From Deltaproteobacteria bacterium (GTDB lineage Bacteria; Desulfobacterota; Binatia; Binatales; Binataceae), in NCBI GenBank assembly GCA_021831785.1, contig JAKBMB010000028.1, positions 98,620 to 162,619 of the forward strand: a stretch of 64,000 nucleotides of DNA, in the 5' to 3' direction. Each line of letters starts with the position of its first letter. The stretch's first letter is position 1. The notes below the pieces were generated by a model. The model was not told the DNA's origin. It did not search any database and was given only the letters and a program-made list of their open reading frames with translations. This document shows, in pieces, positions 40,675 to 47,668 of the stretch. Made by a program: the position numbers and the translations under genes.

Positions 40675-43650
40675 CTAGGAGCAGCCGGAGGTAGTGCCGC
40701 AGTTAAGGCACTTGTAGCAGGTTCCGTTGCGCACCATCAGACAGCCGCAATCGGGGCACGCCGGCGCGTCCTGCTGATTAAGGAACGGCTCGCCTGCCTG
40801 CGCCGCGCCTGCCTGCACCGCGGCAGGCAGGCTTGAAGTCGAACCTCCTGCTCCAGCGACCGCCCCGTTCGACCCTTGGGGAAAAGCGCTCGCGGCCCCA
40901 TTCGCTGCGCCGGCCGCGTTCGAAGCCGCAGCCGCACTCGGGGCCGCGGACGCGGGCTGGCCGCGCTCAACTAGCACGCCGACTTCGCGCTTGGCCTCCT
41001 CGTCGAGAAACTTACTGGCAAGCCATCGGAAAAGATAATCGACGATCGACTTGGCGTAGGGCAACTGCGGGTTTTTGGTAAAACCCGACGGCTCGAAGCG
41101 CATGTGCGCAAACTTGTCGACCAAAAAGCGCAGCGGCACGCCGTATTGCAAAGCATAAGAGATCGCTGTGGCAAAGGCGTCCATCAGGCCCGAGATGGTC
41201 GAGCCTTGCTTGGACATGTTGACAAAGATCTCGCCCGGCGAGCCGTCGTCATACTTGCCCACGGTAATGTAGCCCTCGAAGCCGGCGATCTCGAACTTGT
41301 GCGTCAACGAGTGGCGCTCGTCGGGCAGCTTGCGCCGCACCGGCCGGAATTCGACTGCGCCTGCCCGCGCCGCGGCAGGCAGGCTCGCCTGCGCCGCGTT
41401 TCCCGTCGCGGCAGGCAGGCCCGCCGCACCGACAGCCGGCGCAGAAGTGCCGGCAGCCGCTTCCCCTTCGACCTTGCTCAGGGCAGGCTTGCCGGTGTTG
41501 AGCGGCTGGGTGCGCTTGGAGCCGTCGCGATAGATCGCAACCGCCTTTAGTCCGAGCTTCCAGGCCGCGATATACGACTCGGCGACCTCTTCGACCGTGG
41601 CCTGCGCCGGCATGTTGATCGTCTTCGAGATCGCGCCGGAGACGAACGGCTGCACCGCGCCCATCATTTTGAGATGGCCGGAATAATGGATCGAGCGCGA
41701 ACCGGCGCGCGGGCGAAACGCGCAGTCAAAGACCGCGAGGTCGGCGTCGCGCAGATGGGGCGCGCCCTCGATCGTTTCGCGCTCTTCGAGGTATTCGACG
41801 ATCTCCTGCGCCTGCTTGGCATCGTATCCCAGCCGCTTGAGCGCGCGCGCCATAGCACTGTTGACAATCTTGAGCATCCCGCCGCCGACCAGCTTCTTGT
41901 ACTTGACCAGCGCGATATCAGGCTCGATCCCGGTGGTGTCGCAATCCATCATAAAGGCGATCGTGCCGGTGGGGGCGATAACCGTGGCCTGGGAGTTGCG
42001 GTAACCCCAGCGCATGCCCAAGGCCAGCGCCTCATCCCAGGTCTCGCGCGCCGCGCGCAGCAGTTCCAGCGGCACGTGAGCGGGCTCGAGCTTGTAGGCA
42101 TACGCGCGATGGCGCTCGATGACCTTCAGCATCGCCTCGCGGTTGGGCGCGTAGCCCGCAAAGGCTCCCTTAGCCTGGGCGATGCGCGCCGATTGCAGGT
42201 AAGCCTCGCCGGTCATCAACGCCGTCAGCGCCGCCGCATAGCTGCGCGCCAACTCCGAATCATACGGCATCCCCGAGGTCATCAGCAGCGCGCCCAAGTT
42301 GGCGTAGCCCAGCCCAAGCTCGCGATAACCGTGCGCGTTTTCAGTGATCTCCGGCGTCGGATACGACGCATTATCGACCATGATTTCCTGCGCGAGGATC
42401 ATCACGTCCACGGCGTGGCGGAAGGCCTTGGCGTCGAAGTTGCCGTTCTCGTCGGTAAACCGCATCAGGTTGAGCGAGGCCAGGTTGCATGCGGAGTTGT
42501 CCAGATGCATGTATTCGCTGCACGGGTTCGAGGCGTTGATCCGTCCGCTGGCCGGGCAGGTGTGCCAGAGATTAATCGTGCCGTCGAACTGCATTCCCGG
42601 GTCGCCACACGCATGCGTCGCCTCGGCGATCATGCGCATCAACTCGCGCGCGCGGTAGCGGCCGGCGAGCTCGCCGTTCTTGACGTAGCGCGTGGTCCAT
42701 TCGCCGTCGTTGATCACCGCGTGCATGAACTCGTCCGACACGCGCACCGAATTGTTGGCATTCTGGAAGAAGACCGAACCGTAAGCCGGGCCGTCAAGCG
42801 AGGAGTCGTACCCGGCCGCGATTAGCGCATGCGCCTTGCGCTCCTCCTCGGCCTTGCACTTGATGAAGTCCACGATGTCCGGATGGCCGGCGTTGAGCAC
42901 CACCATCTTGGCCGCCCTACGGGTCTTGCCGCCGGATTTGATCACGCCCGCGGAGGCGTCAGCGGCCTTCATGAAGCTCAACGGCCCCGACGCGGTCCCG
43001 CCCGAGGAGAGCGGCTCGCGGCACGAGCGCAAGGCGGAGAGATTCACCCCGGAGCCCGAGCCGCCCTTAAAGATCATCCCCTCGTTGCGATACCAGTTGA
43101 GGATCGACTCCATGTTGTCCTCGACCTTGAGGATGAAGCAGGCCGAGCACTGGGGCCGCTCCTCGATACCGACGTTGAAGTAGACCGGGCTGTTGAACGA
43201 CGCCTTCTGGAACAGCAGCAGATGGGTCAGCTCGGCATGGAAGGCGTCACGATCCGCGCGCGAGGCGAAGTATCCCTGCTTTCCTGCCGGCGCCGTGTCC
43301 GGCGCGGCAGGCAGGTCACCCCAGCCCGCGATAGTATCGACCACGCGCCCGATAAGCTGGCGCACGCTATGCTCGCGCTTGGGGCTGCCGAGCTGGCCGC
43401 GAAAATACTTCGAGGCCACGACGTTGGCCGCGGTCTGCGACCAGAAGCGCGGCACCTCGACCTCGCGCTGCTCGAAGACGACGCGCCCGTTCTCGCCGCT
43501 GATTATCGCGCTGCGCCGCTCCCACTCGACCTCGCTCATCGGGTCGACGCCCTCGCGGGTGAAAAAACGATTTATCGTCAAGGCGCCCGAACGCTGCTCG
43601 GCGCCCGGTCCGGCCACAATCATTGCGTGCTTATCTGATGTCTGCGCCAT
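40675..43650 (-). CDS. nrdJ: Vitamin B12-dependent ribonucleotide reductase NrdJ
   Basis: Class II reductase that makes dNTP precursors with adenosylcobalamin, with or without oxygen. The 991 residues carry the conserved core: FNSPVYFNVG, FKGGSGSGVNLSALR, NPCSEYMHLD (the active NxCxE), VIAPTGTIAFMM and IGLMDA-like segments. Near the end there is a CPDCGCLMVRNGTCYKC zinc finger. Low-complexity Pro/Ala insertions occur at about residues 112-126, 720-770 and 925-965, and coincide with hairpin DNA repeats. Upstream lie a small ORF and a candidate promoter about 500 bp away. It is the only reductase in the window. Confidence 0.96.
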   Translation of the reverse strand: MAQTSDKHAMIVAGPGAEQRSGALTINRFFTREGVDPMSEVEWERRSAIISGENGRVVFEQREVEVPRFWSQTAANVVASKYFRGQLGSPKREHSVRQLIGRVVDTIAGWGDLPAAPDTAPAGKQGYFASRADRDAFHAELTHLLLFQKASFNSPVYFNVGIEERPQCSACFILKVEDNMESILNWYRNEGMIFKGGSGSGVNLSALRSCREPLSSGGTASGPLSFMKAADASAGVIKSGGKTRRAAKMVVLNAGHPDIVDFIKCKAEEERKAHALIAAGYDSSLDGPAYGSVFFQNANNSVRVSDEFMHAVINDGEWTTRYVKNGELAGRYRARELMRMIAEATHACGDPGMQFDGTINLWHTCPASGRINASNPCSEYMHLDNSACNLASLNLMRFTDENGNFDAKAFRHAVDVMILAQEIMVDNASYPTPEITENAHGYRELGLGYANLGALLMTSGMPYDSELARSYAAALTALMTGEAYLQSARIAQAKGAFAGYAPNREAMLKVIERHRAYAYKLEPAHVPLELLRAARETWDEALALGMRWGYRNSQATVIAPTGTIAFMMDCDTTGIEPDIALVKYKKLVGGGMLKIVNSAMARALKRLGYDAKQAQEIVEYLEERETIEGAPHLRDADLAVFDCAFRPRAGSRSIHYSGHLKMMGAVQPFVSGAISKTINMPAQATVEEVAESYIAAWKLGLKAVAIYRDGSKRTQPLNTGKPALSKVEGEAAAGTSAPAVGAAGLPAATGNAAQASLPAAARAGAVEFRPVRRKLPDERHSLTHKFEIAGFEGYITVGKYDDGSPGEIFVNMSKQGSTISGLMDAFATAISYALQYGVPLRFLVDKFAHMRFEPSGFTKNPQLPYAKSIVDYLFRWLASKFLDEEAKREVGVLVERGQPASAAPSAAAASNAAGAANGAASAFPQGSNGAVAGAGGSTSSLPAAVQAGAAQAGEPFLNQQDAPACPDCGCLMVRNGTCYKCLNCGTTSGCS
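40795..40832. repeat. GCCTGCC hairpin repeat in nrdJ (copy 1)
   Basis: GCCTGCCTGC (40807-40816) and GCAGGCAGGC (40823-40832) form a 10-bp hairpin with a 6-nt loop; an extra GCCTGCCTGC-like half-site precedes it from about 40795. It is read in frame in nrdJ as SLPAAVQAGAAQAG, in the linker before the zinc finger. Confidence 0.85.
41359..41420. repeat. GCCTGCC hairpin repeats in nrdJ (copies 2 and 3)
   Basis: Two adjacent hairpins: GCCTGCC ... GGCAGGCAGGC at 41359-41384 and GCCTGC ... CGCGGCAGGCAGGC at 41387-41420. They are read in frame as GLPAATGNAAQASLPAAARA in a linker of nrdJ. Both share the GGCAGGCAGG right arm with the other copies. Confidence 0.85.
41463..41487. repeat. Dispersed-type repeat in nrdJ encoding PALSKVEG
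   Basis: The sequence CCCCTTCGACCTTGCTCAG plus GGCAGG (41463-41487) is read in nrdJ as PALSKVEG. Short repeats of the CTTCGAC...CTCAGGGC type are familiar as dispersed intergenic elements in many environmental genomes. Here it is in frame, 43 bp from copy 3 of the GCCTGCC hairpin. I cannot count other genomic copies. Confidence 0.55.
43283..43315. repeat. GCCTGCC-type hairpin repeat in nrdJ (copy 4)
   Basis: CCTGCCGGCGCCG (43283-43295) pairs, with one bulged base, to CGGCGCGGCAGG (43300-43311), followed by CAGG. It encodes DLPAAPDTAPAGK, placed between GWG and GYFAS near residue 115, where other class II reductases usually have only a few residues. Confidence 0.8.
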
Positions 43651-43688
43651 CGCCCGCCCCTTTCAAGTCCGAGTCTCTTCCGTTCCGT

Positions 43689-43916
43689 TCAGCAGCTCGT
43701 AATGTCATCCCCGTCCTTGTCAAACACCCGGAGCGAAGCCGACCTGCCGCAGGACACGTCAACCGATCCTTGCAACTCCGCACGCAACCGGCCTTCCAGC
43801 GCTACCCGGAACTCGGCCAAAACTGAGGCGTCAAGTGTTGCTGTCAAAGCCAGAGCTTCTTCGCGATCGAGACCGCCGGAACAGAGTACGTGCACTATGG
43901 AGTCGCGGTCGCCCAT
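43689..43916 (-). CDS. Possible small protein upstream of nrdJ
   Basis: A 75-codon frame ending 38 bp before nrdJ on the same strand, starting at ATG 43916 (MGDRDSIVHVLCSGGLDREE). The composition is balanced and protein-like, with an acidic helical middle (EALALTATLDASVLAEFRVA) and an ASLRVFDKDGDD ending, unlike the Arg-rich shadow frames elsewhere. I recognise no family. It would share the nrdJ transcript if the promoter at 44157-44185 is real. Confidence 0.4.
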   Translation of the reverse strand: MGDRDSIVHVLCSGGLDREEALALTATLDASVLAEFRVALEGRLRAELQGSVDVSCGRSASLRVFDKDGDDITSC

Positions 43917-44066
43917 CCGGTCGTGGGCGACCTCCTCGGCGATACGTCGAGCCGCTGGCGCGTCTCCTATCCCATGAGGTTCCTTTATGGGATTTCATCG
44001 AATTGTCCGCCTACCTAATTCTTGGCCGGACTTGGCCTGTAGGCGCCAAATACTAGCGCGGTTTTC

Positions 44067-44098
44067 GCCCGCCTGGGAGCCGAAGCTCCCAGGCGGGC
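44067..44098 (-). promoter_or_regulatory. Strong UUCG-capped hairpin in the putative nrdJ leader
   Basis: GCCCGCCTGGGAGC (44067-44080) and its perfect complement (44085-44098) give a 14-bp stem. Read on the minus strand the loop is TTCG closed by C-G, the very stable cUUCGg tetraloop, which suggests that the minus strand is the functional one. No U-tract follows on either strand, so it is not a standard terminator. Confidence 0.6.
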
Positions 44099-44156
44099 AA
44101 GCGTGCCGCCAACCGCGCTTCCGCTACCCTCCGCCGCTCACGCTCGCGTAGTGCGC

Positions 44157-44185
44157 ATTACGCCATCTTGGCGCACGAATGTCAA
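44157..44185 (-). promoter_or_regulatory. Candidate nrdJ promoter
   Basis: On the minus strand a perfect TTGACA (44185-44180) is followed after 17 bp by CGTAAT (44162-44157), four of six matches to TATAAT. Transcription would start near 44150 and give a leader of about 500 nt before nrdJ, covering the hairpin and the small ORF. The palindromes at 44193-44224 lie directly upstream of the -35. Confidence 0.45.
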
Positions 44186-44192
44186 TATGAAA

Positions 44193-44224
44193 CCACTACA
44201 TATTGTATCCACAGCTTGTGGATA
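44193..44224. promoter_or_regulatory. Tandem palindromes upstream of nrdJ: NrdR-box-like and DnaA-box pair
   Basis: CCACTACATATTGTAT (44193-44208) loosely resembles NrdR boxes of ribonucleotide reductase genes. Overlapping it, TATCCACA-GCT-TGTGGATA (44206-44224) is a perfect 8-bp inverted repeat; its right half extended by one base (44217-44225) is a perfect DnaA box, TTATCCACA, on the minus strand. The site also lies about 110 bp before vapB, so it could serve either side. Resemblance is by eye. Confidence 0.4.
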
Positions 44225-44313
44225 ACTCAATTAGTGCCCTTTCTGCCTATCTTCGCTTTGATGGGCGGAAGGGACTCGGTAAAAGCAACCCGCAAACTTG
44301 CGCGAAACGGACC

Positions 44314-44327
44314 AGTCTGACTAGACT
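44314..44327. promoter_or_regulatory. Candidate operator before vapB
   Basis: AGTCT-GACT-AGACT is a perfect short inverted repeat ending 7 bp before the antitoxin start. Antitoxins of this kind usually bind a palindrome in their own promoter, so it is a plausible autoregulatory site, but a 5-bp arm is weak evidence. Confidence 0.3.
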
Positions 44328-44334
44328 AAGAGCT

Positions 44335-44583
44335 GTGAATTGGCAAATTCAACAGGCGAAGGCGCGGTTCAGCGAGATGCTCGAACGCGCCTTGAAGGAG
44401 GGGCCACAGACCGTTACCCGCCATGGCAAACCTGTCGCGGTCGTTGTTTCTGCCGGCGAATACCGGCGCCTGCGCACCGGCGGCAAAAGTTTCAAGGCGC
44501 TGCTAGCCGCCGCGCCGCTGGAAGGCGTCGAGCTTGGGCGATCTCGCGAAACCGGACGGATTGTGGACTTCGAATGTACCTGA
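44335..44583 (+). CDS. vapB: Type II antitoxin, Phd/YefM-like (VapB role)
   Basis: An 82-residue protein from GTG 44335 (MNWQIQQAKARFSEMLERAL). The N-terminal part fits the Phd/YefM DNA-binding fold (QAKARFSEML, GPQTVTRHGKPVAVVVSAGE, YRRL), and the C-terminal 30 residues would be the flexible toxin-binding tail. The end overlaps the PIN toxin start by 10 bp, the usual arrangement. An open frame further upstream is not antitoxin-like. Partner identity rests on the adjacent toxin. Confidence 0.88.
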   Translation: MNWQIQQAKARFSEMLERALKEGPQTVTRHGKPVAVVVSAGEYRRLRTGGKSFKALLAAAPLEGVELGRSRETGRIVDFECT

Positions 44584-44999
44584 TCGATACCAACATTATT
44601 TCTGAGGTTCGCAAGGGCCGACATTGCGATCCGCGTGTAGCCGCATGGTATCGCGGCCTTCGCGACGATGAGCTTTTCCTCAGTGTCCTGGTTATCGGCG
44701 AAGTACGGCAAGGAATCGAGCGTCTGCGTTCGCGTAGCCCGGGACGCGCTCATGCATTGGAGCAGTGGCTCGAAGAGCTGCTGCAATTGTTCGGCGACCG
44801 GGTATTGCCGGTAGATCAAACGATTGCGCAGCACTGGGGACGTCTTAACGCCCACGACACCTTTCCGATGATCGATTCCCTCTTAGCCGCCACGGCGGAG
44901 GCCCACGGTCTAACTCTGGCAACACGAAACCTCAAAGACATCGAACGTAGCGGCGTGCGTTGCATGAACCCATTTGAACCTGTTGAGCCCGTCAAATAG
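44574..44999 (+). CDS. vapC: VapC-family PIN-domain toxin ribonuclease
   Basis: A 141-residue PIN-domain endoribonuclease, likely cutting tRNA or rRNA when freed. Acidic residues of the active site are visible in MYLIDTNIISEVRKG (first Asp), LVIGEVRQGIERL (Glu) and FPMIDSLLAATAEAHGLTLATRN (Asp and following Asn). ATG 44574 overlaps the antitoxin by 10 bp. The YLIDTNIISE start resembles the FitB/VapC branch. As a small mobile module it fits this accessory part of the window. Confidence 0.92.
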   Translation: MYLIDTNIISEVRKGRHCDPRVAAWYRGLRDDELFLSVLVIGEVRQGIERLRSRSPGRAHALEQWLEELLQLFGDRVLPVDQTIAQHWGRLNAHDTFPMIDSLLAATAEAHGLTLATRNLKDIERSGVRCMNPFEPVEPVK

Positions 45000-45467
45000 T
45001 CCAGTGCGGACGTTATACGAAACCGGCGCGGTTGCATCATCTCCATCGTTCGCTTTTCGTACGGAGACCGGTTAATCCGGATTCCGTCAGCTTGCTTCCG
45101 GCGGCATAGCTGGAATTACCGTGGTTCAGCAAAGGTTATTACGCGGGGAGATCGCGTAGCCCAGCACGCCGGCACACCTCGCTCAAGGGCCGCAATAGCT
45201 GATGGGCGACAGACCATCACGATCGGACACCTACGGAACGACGCGCCCGGTCGCAAATTCGTGCCGGTGCATGCGTTTCCTTTGCCCCGTGAGCATTCCC
45301 CACAATTCTGACGAGCGGGAACTATTGCTAGTTGTACGCCGATGTTCTAACGTTCCTCTACGAGTCTTTTACCGAGTTTCGATCAGTTCTCAAGCTTCAT
45401 TTATGGTCCGCTCTCAGGCGGCCCCGGTGTTACTTCTGACGCCTGCCGGCCGGCCTTGCCGCGCATT
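45000..45467. other. Spacer between vapC and thiL
   Basis: 468 bp with somewhat lower GC than the neighbours. No TPP riboswitch pattern is visible upstream of thiL, and the open frame 45202-45471 has no family-like sequence. A weak promoter-like pair (TTGCTA, 17 bp, TAACGT) occurs near 45327-45356. Otherwise nothing is recognised. Confidence 0.45.
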
Positions 45468-46448
45468 GTGAGTGAACCTTCCGGCGAGTTTCAGCTAATC
45501 AGCCGGCTTTGCCGCGGACTTCGCAACAGCCGGCGCACCCTGCTGGGGCCCGGCGACGATTGCGCCGTGCTCGCCGTCGGCGGCATCAAGCAACTGATAA
45601 CGATAGATTCGCTGGTCGAAGGCGTTCACTTCAAGCTCGAATGGTTTACGCCGGAGAAGCTGGGCGCGCGAGCGCTGGCGGTCAACTTAAGCGACATCGC
45701 GGCGATGGGCGGGGAGCCTGCGGCGTGCGTGATCGATCTCGCTTTGCGCGACAATCTGGCAAAAAGATTCGCCGAGAGGCTTTACGTTGGCCTCAAGCGC
45801 GCCGCGCGCGCGGTCAAAGTTGACATCGTCGGCGGCAATATCACCAGCGCGGGCCAGGTGATGATTACCGTTGCGCTCCTGGGCCGCGCGCGCCGCGCGA
45901 TTTTACGGCGCGACGGGGCGCGCGGCGCCGACGAGATCTTCGTCACGGGTTCGCTGGGCGACGCCGCCCTGGGCTGGCGCATCCTCGACGGCCGGTTAAG
46001 CGCGCCGGACGTCGCGCGCGGTTTTCTGGTCAACCGATACATCAGCCCGAGCCCGCGGCTTAGCGCCGGGGCCGCGCTTGCGGCGTTGACTCCGGTCCCG
46101 GCAGCGATAGACGTGAGCGACGGACTGGCCGGTGACCTCCGGCACATGCTTAGGGCAAGCCGCGTGGGCGCGGAGGTTGACGCCCGGCTGATTCCGCTGT
46201 CGCCAGCCTACCGCGCCGTCGCCGGCGATGACCTCAAGCTGGCGCTGTCCGGGGGAGACGACTACGAGCTGCTGTTCTGTATGCCCGGGCGCTATTCCGA
46301 GCGCGAACTCACCCGGCGGCTGGGCGTACCCGTCACGCGAATCGGCCGTATCGTGAAGCCCGGCGCGGGACTTAGAATTAGAAACCTTCCGCGGCCGGTG
46401 GATTTGCGCGGGCTTCGCGGCTGGGATCACCTGAGACAAAGCGTCTAA
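45468..46448 (+). CDS. thiL: Thiamine-monophosphate kinase
   Basis: Phosphorylates thiamine monophosphate to the active cofactor. GTG 45468 gives MSEPSGEFQLISRL and 326 residues; a TTG 12 bp upstream is an alternative. Typical segments are GPGDDCAVL, TIDSLVEGVHF, ALAVNLSDIAAMGG, DIVGGNITSA, FVTGSLGDAALG, AIDVSDGLAGDL and LSGGDDYELLF. Two transporter-like CBS proteins follow on the same strand. No other thiamine gene is present here. Confidence 0.95.
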   Translation: MSEPSGEFQLISRLCRGLRNSRRTLLGPGDDCAVLAVGGIKQLITIDSLVEGVHFKLEWFTPEKLGARALAVNLSDIAAMGGEPAACVIDLALRDNLAKRFAERLYVGLKRAARAVKVDIVGGNITSAGQVMITVALLGRARRAILRRDGARGADEIFVTGSLGDAALGWRILDGRLSAPDVARGFLVNRYISPSPRLSAGAALAALTPVPAAIDVSDGLAGDLRHMLRASRVGAEVDARLIPLSPAYRAVAGDDLKLALSGGDDYELLFCMPGRYSERELTRRLGVPVTRIGRIVKPGAGLRIRNLPRPVDLRGLRGWDHLRQSV

Positions 46449-46459
46449 TAGAGCATTCG

Positions 46460-47668
46460 ATGTCGGTCGTGCCACTCGTAATCGTCGGCTTGGTTTTCTT
46501 CAGCGCCCTTTTGGCGGCCAGCGAAACCGCGCTGTTCTCGCTCGCCCGCATGGAGAGCACGCGCGCCGCTCTCGGCGGCGAGAGCGAACGCGCCGTTGAG
46601 CGGATCCTAGAGCGGCCGCTCGAGTTTCTCATCGTGCTTGGAACGCTGAGCGAATCCGCGAACATATTTGCCGAGTGCTTGGCGGCCGCTTATCTGCTTG
46701 CTCGGTTCGGGCACCCAGGCGTTTATCTGGCGGTGCCGCTGATGTTCGTGATCGTGCTGCTGTTCGGAGAGATCACGCCCAAGACTTACGCGCTGGGCCA
46801 TCCGAACGCGATCGCCAAGCTGACCTCGCGGCCGCTTGCCGAGCTGAGCGCTTTTATCGCGCCGCTCACGCGCGCGCTGGTTTTGCCCGCGCAGACGCCG
46901 CGTGCCGAGGCGGTCTCCGAAGCCGAGTTCAAGACCCTGCTGCGCATCAGCGAAGACCAAGGGCTAGTCGAGTCCGGCGAGCGCGAGCTGATCCATCGGA
47001 TTTTCGACTTCTCCCATCGGCGAGTATCCGAAGTGATGACGCCGCGCGAGGCGGTCTTTTCGCTGAGCATCGACACGCCGCCCGACCAGCTATTAGCGCA
47101 ATGCACGCGCGGACATTTCTCGCGAATTCCCATCTATCGGGGCGATCCGAGCAACGTGGTGGGCCTGCTGTACGTCAAGGATCTGGCGATGCGGCGGCTG
47201 GAACCGACCCCGCCGCGCCTGGAACGGCTGCTGCGCCGGCCGCGCTTCGTTCCGCCGGGCAAACGCGTGGGCGAGCTTTTCGAGGAGATGAGGCGGGATA
47301 GGCTTCAGGTGGTGCTCGTGGTCGACGAGTACGGAAAGCTGCTCGGATTGGTCACCTTGGAGGATCTGCTCGAGGAGCTGTTCGGCGATATTCGCGACGA
47401 GTTTGACTTGCAGGTTCCCGAGACAGTGCCGTTTGCGAGCGGTGAGATGCTGGTTAGCGGCTCGATCGATCTGGACCGCCTCAACCAGGTCCTGCAAAGC
47501 CGCGGTCTCACCCCGGTTGAAGGCAGCGAAGCCACGCTCAGCGATCGGATCGTGCGCCAGTTGGGGCGTTCCCCGCGGCGCGGCGAGCGCCTGCGCCTGG
47601 GCGACCTTGCCGCGGTGGTGGAAAAGGTCCGCGGCGCGGCGGTTGAACTGGTTCGGTTACGGCCGTGA
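46460..47668 (+). CDS. CNNM/CorC-type membrane protein with CBS pair (first copy)
   Basis: A 402-residue HlyC/CorC (TlyC) family protein. The N-terminal DUF21/CNNM membrane domain has three to four helices (ALLAASETALFSLARMEST, LLFGEITPKTYALGHP), followed by an acidic linker and two CBS domains (FSRIPIYRGDPSNVVGLLY, VVLVVDEYGKLLGLVTLEDL), and a C-terminal CorC_HlyC domain. Relatives act in Mg2+ or other ion handling. It overlaps a paralogue by 4 bp (GTGA). Confidence 0.9.
   Translation: MSVVPLVIVGLVFFSALLAASETALFSLARMESTRAALGGESERAVERILERPLEFLIVLGTLSESANIFAECLAAAYLLARFGHPGVYLAVPLMFVIVLLFGEITPKTYALGHPNAIAKLTSRPLAELSAFIAPLTRALVLPAQTPRAEAVSEAEFKTLLRISEDQGLVESGERELIHRIFDFSHRRVSEVMTPREAVFSLSIDTPPDQLLAQCTRGHFSRIPIYRGDPSNVVGLLYVKDLAMRRLEPTPPRLERLLRRPRFVPPGKRVGELFEEMRRDRLQVVLVVDEYGKLLGLVTLEDLLEELFGDIRDEFDLQVPETVPFASGEMLVSGSIDLDRLNQVLQSRGLTPVEGSEATLSDRIVRQLGRSPRRGERLRLGDLAAVVEKVRGAAVELVRLRP

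Noticed and set aside
43835..44056. 73-codon plus-strand ORF opposite the nrdJ leader
   Set aside because: Arg-rich shadow of the better minus-strand frame at 43689-43916.
44067..44098. Rho-independent terminator
   Set aside because: Strong stem but no run of T on either strand.
43917..44200. Cobalamin riboswitch upstream of the B12-dependent nrdJ
   Set aside because: No B12-box-like consensus or matching arrangement of stems was found; the only strong structure is a single UUCG-capped hairpin.
45000..45467. TPP riboswitch before thiL
   Set aside because: The conserved CUGAGA and ACCUGAUCUGG-type segments are not present.
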